Positions 12,919 to 14,814 of a stretch of DNA of 14,814 nt are shown piece after piece (positions within the stretch are counted from its first letter, which is position 1; each line of letters begins with the position of its first letter). The position numbers and the translations under genes are program-made. Location of the stretch: contig JBQTHP010000270.1 in NCBI GenBank assembly GCA_052389755.1, forward strand, positions 1 to 14,814, written 5' to 3'. The notes under the pieces are model-generated. The model was given only the letters and a program-made list of their open reading frames with translations, was not told the DNA's origin and did not search any database. The DNA comes from JBQTHP01 sp052389755. Lineage in GTDB: Bacteria; Pseudomonadota; Gammaproteobacteria; Steroidobacterales; Steroidobacteraceae.

Positions 12919-13686
12919 ATGCGCATTATCACCCTGAACGTCTGCGGCATCCGCTCGGCGGCGGCGAAAGGCTTCTTCGCCTGGGCCCGCAGGCAACGCG
13001 CGGACTTCATCTGTCTTCAGGAGACGCGCTGTCACGAGGCTCAGCTCGCCGATCACGACGTGAAGGTGGCGGGCTACGAGAGTTACTTTCGCGAGGCGAA
13101 AAAGAAGGGCTACGGCGGCGTCGCGCTTTACGCGCGCGAGGCTCCCGAGAAGCTGATTCGCGGCTTCGGTGTGACCGAGTTCGACGACGAAGGGCGTTAT
13201 CTGGAGGCACGCTACGGGGACCTGTCGATCGTCTCGTTGTATGCGCCGTCGGGTTCGGCAGGTCCGCACCGACAGGAGTCTAAGTTCCGCTTTCTGGATT
13301 CGTTCATGGGTCACCTGAAGTCGCTGCGGCGCAAGCGCCGCGAGGTCATCATCTCGGGCGATTGGAACATCGCGCACCGCGCTATTGATTTGCGCAATTG
13401 GCGCGCCAACCAGAAGAACTCGGGTTTTCTTCCGGAGGAGCGTGCATGGATGGACGAGCTCTTCGGGCCTGCGGGCTACGTCGATGCGTTTCGCGAAGTG
13501 AATCAGAAGCCCGAGCAGTACACCTGGTGGTCGAATCGCGGCCGGGCGCGAGCGAAGAACGTGGGATGGCGCATCGATTATCAGGTCGTGAGCCGCGGAC
13601 TCGCGGGGCGTGCTCAGCGCGCGTTCATATATAAGGGTGCACGCTTTTCCGACCACGCCCCGCTCATGATGGATTACGACCTGTGA
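12919..13686 (+). CDS. Exonuclease III-family nuclease (Xth/Crc-type locus)
   Basis: This belongs to the exonuclease/endonuclease/phosphatase family, most like exodeoxyribonuclease III, which cuts at abasic sites and trims 3' ends in base-excision repair. The 255-aa protein has MRIITLNVCGIRSAAAKGFF, Glu35 in CLQETR, YAPSG, the metal/catalytic GDWNIAH (Asp148, Asn150), GWRIDYQVVS and the terminal SDHAPL (Asp245, His246). In Pseudomonas the gene beside pyrE is crc, an RNA-regulatory homologue whose catalytic site has decayed (from memory GSLYVAH and SQHAPL). Here every catalytic residue is intact, so an active nuclease is expected. The ATG at 12919 lies 24 nt from the divergent pyrE start. The TGA overlaps the ampG GTG by 4 nt. 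Confidence 0.93.
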   Translation: MRIITLNVCGIRSAAAKGFFAWARRQRADFICLQETRCHEAQLADHDVKVAGYESYFREAKKKGYGGVALYAREAPEKLIRGFGVTEFDDEGRYLEARYGDLSIVSLYAPSGSAGPHRQESKFRFLDSFMGHLKSLRRKRREVIISGDWNIAHRAIDLRNWRANQKNSGFLPEERAWMDELFGPAGYVDAFREVNQKPEQYTWWSNRGRARAKNVGWRIDYQVVSRGLAGRAQRAFIYKGARFSDHAPLMMDYDL

Positions 13687-14814
13687 ACGAAGCCGTTGCG
13701 GAGCCGGGCCGGCGCTCCGGCCTCGCGGCATGGTGGCAGGCGGTGCTCGTGTACCGCCAGCCGCGCATGCTCTCGATGCTGTTTCTCGGCTTCTCGGCTG
13801 GCTTGCCTGTCATGCTCGTTGTCTCGACGCTGTCCGTCTGGCTGCGCCAGATAGGCATCGAGCGCGCGACGATCGGGATGCTTTCCTGGGTGGGCATCGT
13901 CTACACCTTCAAGTTCGTGTGGGCGCCGGTCGTGGATCGCGTCGCGCTGCCAGTTCTCGATCAGTGGCTCGGCAGGCGACGCAGCTGGATGCTGGTCGCG
14001 CAGATCGGCATCGCCGTCGGGCTCATCAACATCGCGATGAGCGATCCGGCGCAGGGCGTGCTGCACGTTGCCCTGTTCGCGCTGTTCGTCGCCTTCTGCT
14101 CGGCGACGCAGGACATCTCGATCGACGCCTGGCGCATCGAATCGGCTCCGGTCGATCAGCAGGGAGCGATGGCCGCCGCATATCAGCTCGGCTACCGGAT
14201 ATCGATGATGGTCGGAAGCGCCGGCGCGCTCTGGATCGCGGCGGACTTTGGCTGGCCGACGAGCTACGCGGCGATGGCTGCGCTGGTCGGGGTCGGCATC
14301 GTCACCACGCTGCTCGTGAAGGAGCCCGAACGCCTCGTACCACGCGATTCGCTCGTGCGGGAGCAGCGCGCGATCGAATGGCTCGAGCGCAACGCGCACT
14401 TGCCGCGCACCTTGCGGCACGCAGGCGCGTGGTTCGTCGGTGCGGTGATCTGCCCGCTGATGGACTTCTTCGCGCGATACGGACTGCAGCTCGGGCTCGT
14501 CATCTTCGCGTTCATCGGCACGTATCGACTGACGGATTTCGCGATGGGTGTCATGGCGAATCCGTTCTACGTCGATCTCGGCTTCACCTTGAAGCAGGTG
14601 GCGGCGATCGCCAAGGGATACGGCGTGGCCATGTCGATCGTCGGCATTCTGGTCGGTGGCATCGCGGTCGCGAAGCTGGGTCGCACCCGCTCGCTGATCC
14701 TCGGCAGCTTGCTCATCATTTGCTCGAACCTGGCTTTCGCGGCCTTTGCGGCAGTCGGCAAACCTAGTCTCATCGGTCTTGCCGCCGTCATCAGCATCGA
14801 CAACCTCGCTCTCG
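13683..14814 (+). CDS. ampG: AmpG-type muropeptide permease (MFS), C-terminus outside window
   Basis: AmpG is an inner-membrane major-facilitator permease that imports GlcNAc-anhydroMurNAc peptides for cell-wall recycling and feeds beta-lactamase induction. The frame is open from the GTG at 13683 to the right edge, 377 codons. Signature segments are MLFLGFSAGLPVMLV, YTFKFVWAPVVDR, GRRRSWML, FCSATQDISIDAWRIE and YQLGYRISMMVG, which align with E. coli AmpG (LGFASGLPLALTSGTL, YVFKFLWSPLMDR, FCSASQDIVFDAW). At least eight hydrophobic segments are visible, with a charged loop near residues 215-260. The GTG overlaps the nuclease stop (GTGA), implying coupling; no in-frame ATG precedes the first membrane segment. 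There are no frameshifts in the visible part. Confidence 0.92.
   Translation, partial: MNEAVAEPGRRSGLAAWWQAVLVYRQPRMLSMLFLGFSAGLPVMLVVSTLSVWLRQIGIERATIGMLSWVGIVYTFKFVWAPVVDRVALPVLDQWLGRRRSWMLVAQIGIAVGLINIAMSDPAQGVLHVALFALFVAFCSATQDISIDAWRIESAPVDQQGAMAAAYQLGYRISMMVGSAGALWIAADFGWPTSYAAMAALVGVGIVTTLLVKEPERLVPRDSLVREQRAIEWLERNAHLPRTLRHAGAWFVGAVICPLMDFFARYGLQLGLVIFAFIGTYRLTDFAMGVMANPFYVDLGFTLKQVAAIAKGYGVAMSIVGILVGGIAVAKLGRTRSLILGSLLIICSNLAFAAFAAVGKPSLIGLAAVISIDNLAL

Noticed and set aside
12897..13731. Upstream extension of the pyrE frame across the nuclease gene
   Set aside because: PyrE homology starts at the ATG at 12894; the extension is antisense to conserved nuclease motifs.
1..14814. tRNA, rRNA, insertion sequences, integrases, phage or toxin-antitoxin genes
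   Set aside because: I looked for cloverleaf-like segments, transposase motifs and target duplications and saw none; all substantial frames are explained by housekeeping genes.

Overview
The window is about 14.8 kb of GC-rich, densely packed chromosome that reads as a gammaproteobacterium. Three points support this. The order radC-rpmB-rpmG-mutM on one strand, divergent from coaBC-dut, matches the enterobacterial locus. pyrE lies head to head with an exonuclease III/Crc-family gene, as in Pseudomonas. The ftsE-ftsY / rsmD-coaD / ggt / mutM neighbourhood also resembles the Pseudomonas arrangement (from memory). Nothing suggests a plasmid, prophage or integrated element. I cannot name the genus.

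Layout, left to right. (1) 1-1149, minus strand: the first 39 codons of ftsE (start at 117) and complete ftsY. A 64-bp GC-rich palindromic repeat is wedged between them and encodes the last 18 residues of FtsY. (2) 1188-3363, minus strand: a Pla-1/cef (VolA)-type lipase lipoprotein with its own intrinsic terminator. (3) 3478-6681, plus strand: a tightly coupled operon rsmD-coaD-ggt-TIGR03067 protein, every junction overlapping by 1-4 nt. (4) 6647-9645, minus strand: radC, rpmB, rpmG, mutM and an AlkA-type glycosylase, transcribed leftwards. The last gene overlaps the end of the preceding operon convergently. (5) 9763-11463, plus strand: coaBC-dut, divergent from radC. (6) 11497-12894, minus strand: pyrE followed by a secreted DUF4124 coiled-coil protein. 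(7) 12919 to the right edge, plus strand: an exonuclease III-family nuclease overlapping an AmpG-type muropeptide permease that runs off the window.

Functionally this is core metabolism. CoA synthesis is represented by CoaBC and CoaD, and pyrimidine/dUTP control by PyrE and Dut. Base-excision repair has MutM, an AlkA-like glycosylase and an exonuclease III homologue, with RadC nearby. Translation has L28, L33 and RsmD, membrane targeting and division have FtsY and FtsE, and thiol and cell-wall recycling have GGT and AmpG. No new multigene system is evident.

The most unusual content is non-coding. Two inverted arrays of degenerate 7-nt repeats bracket the rpmBG pair (8211-8313 and 8846-8951). 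A perfect 18-bp hairpin at 8952-8991 places the radC stop codon in its 4-nt loop. An 11-bp inverted repeat carries the rpmB -35 TTG in its loop. A well-spaced promoter places the coaBC transcription start at or next to the ATG. Many genes lack a visible Shine-Dalgarno sequence.
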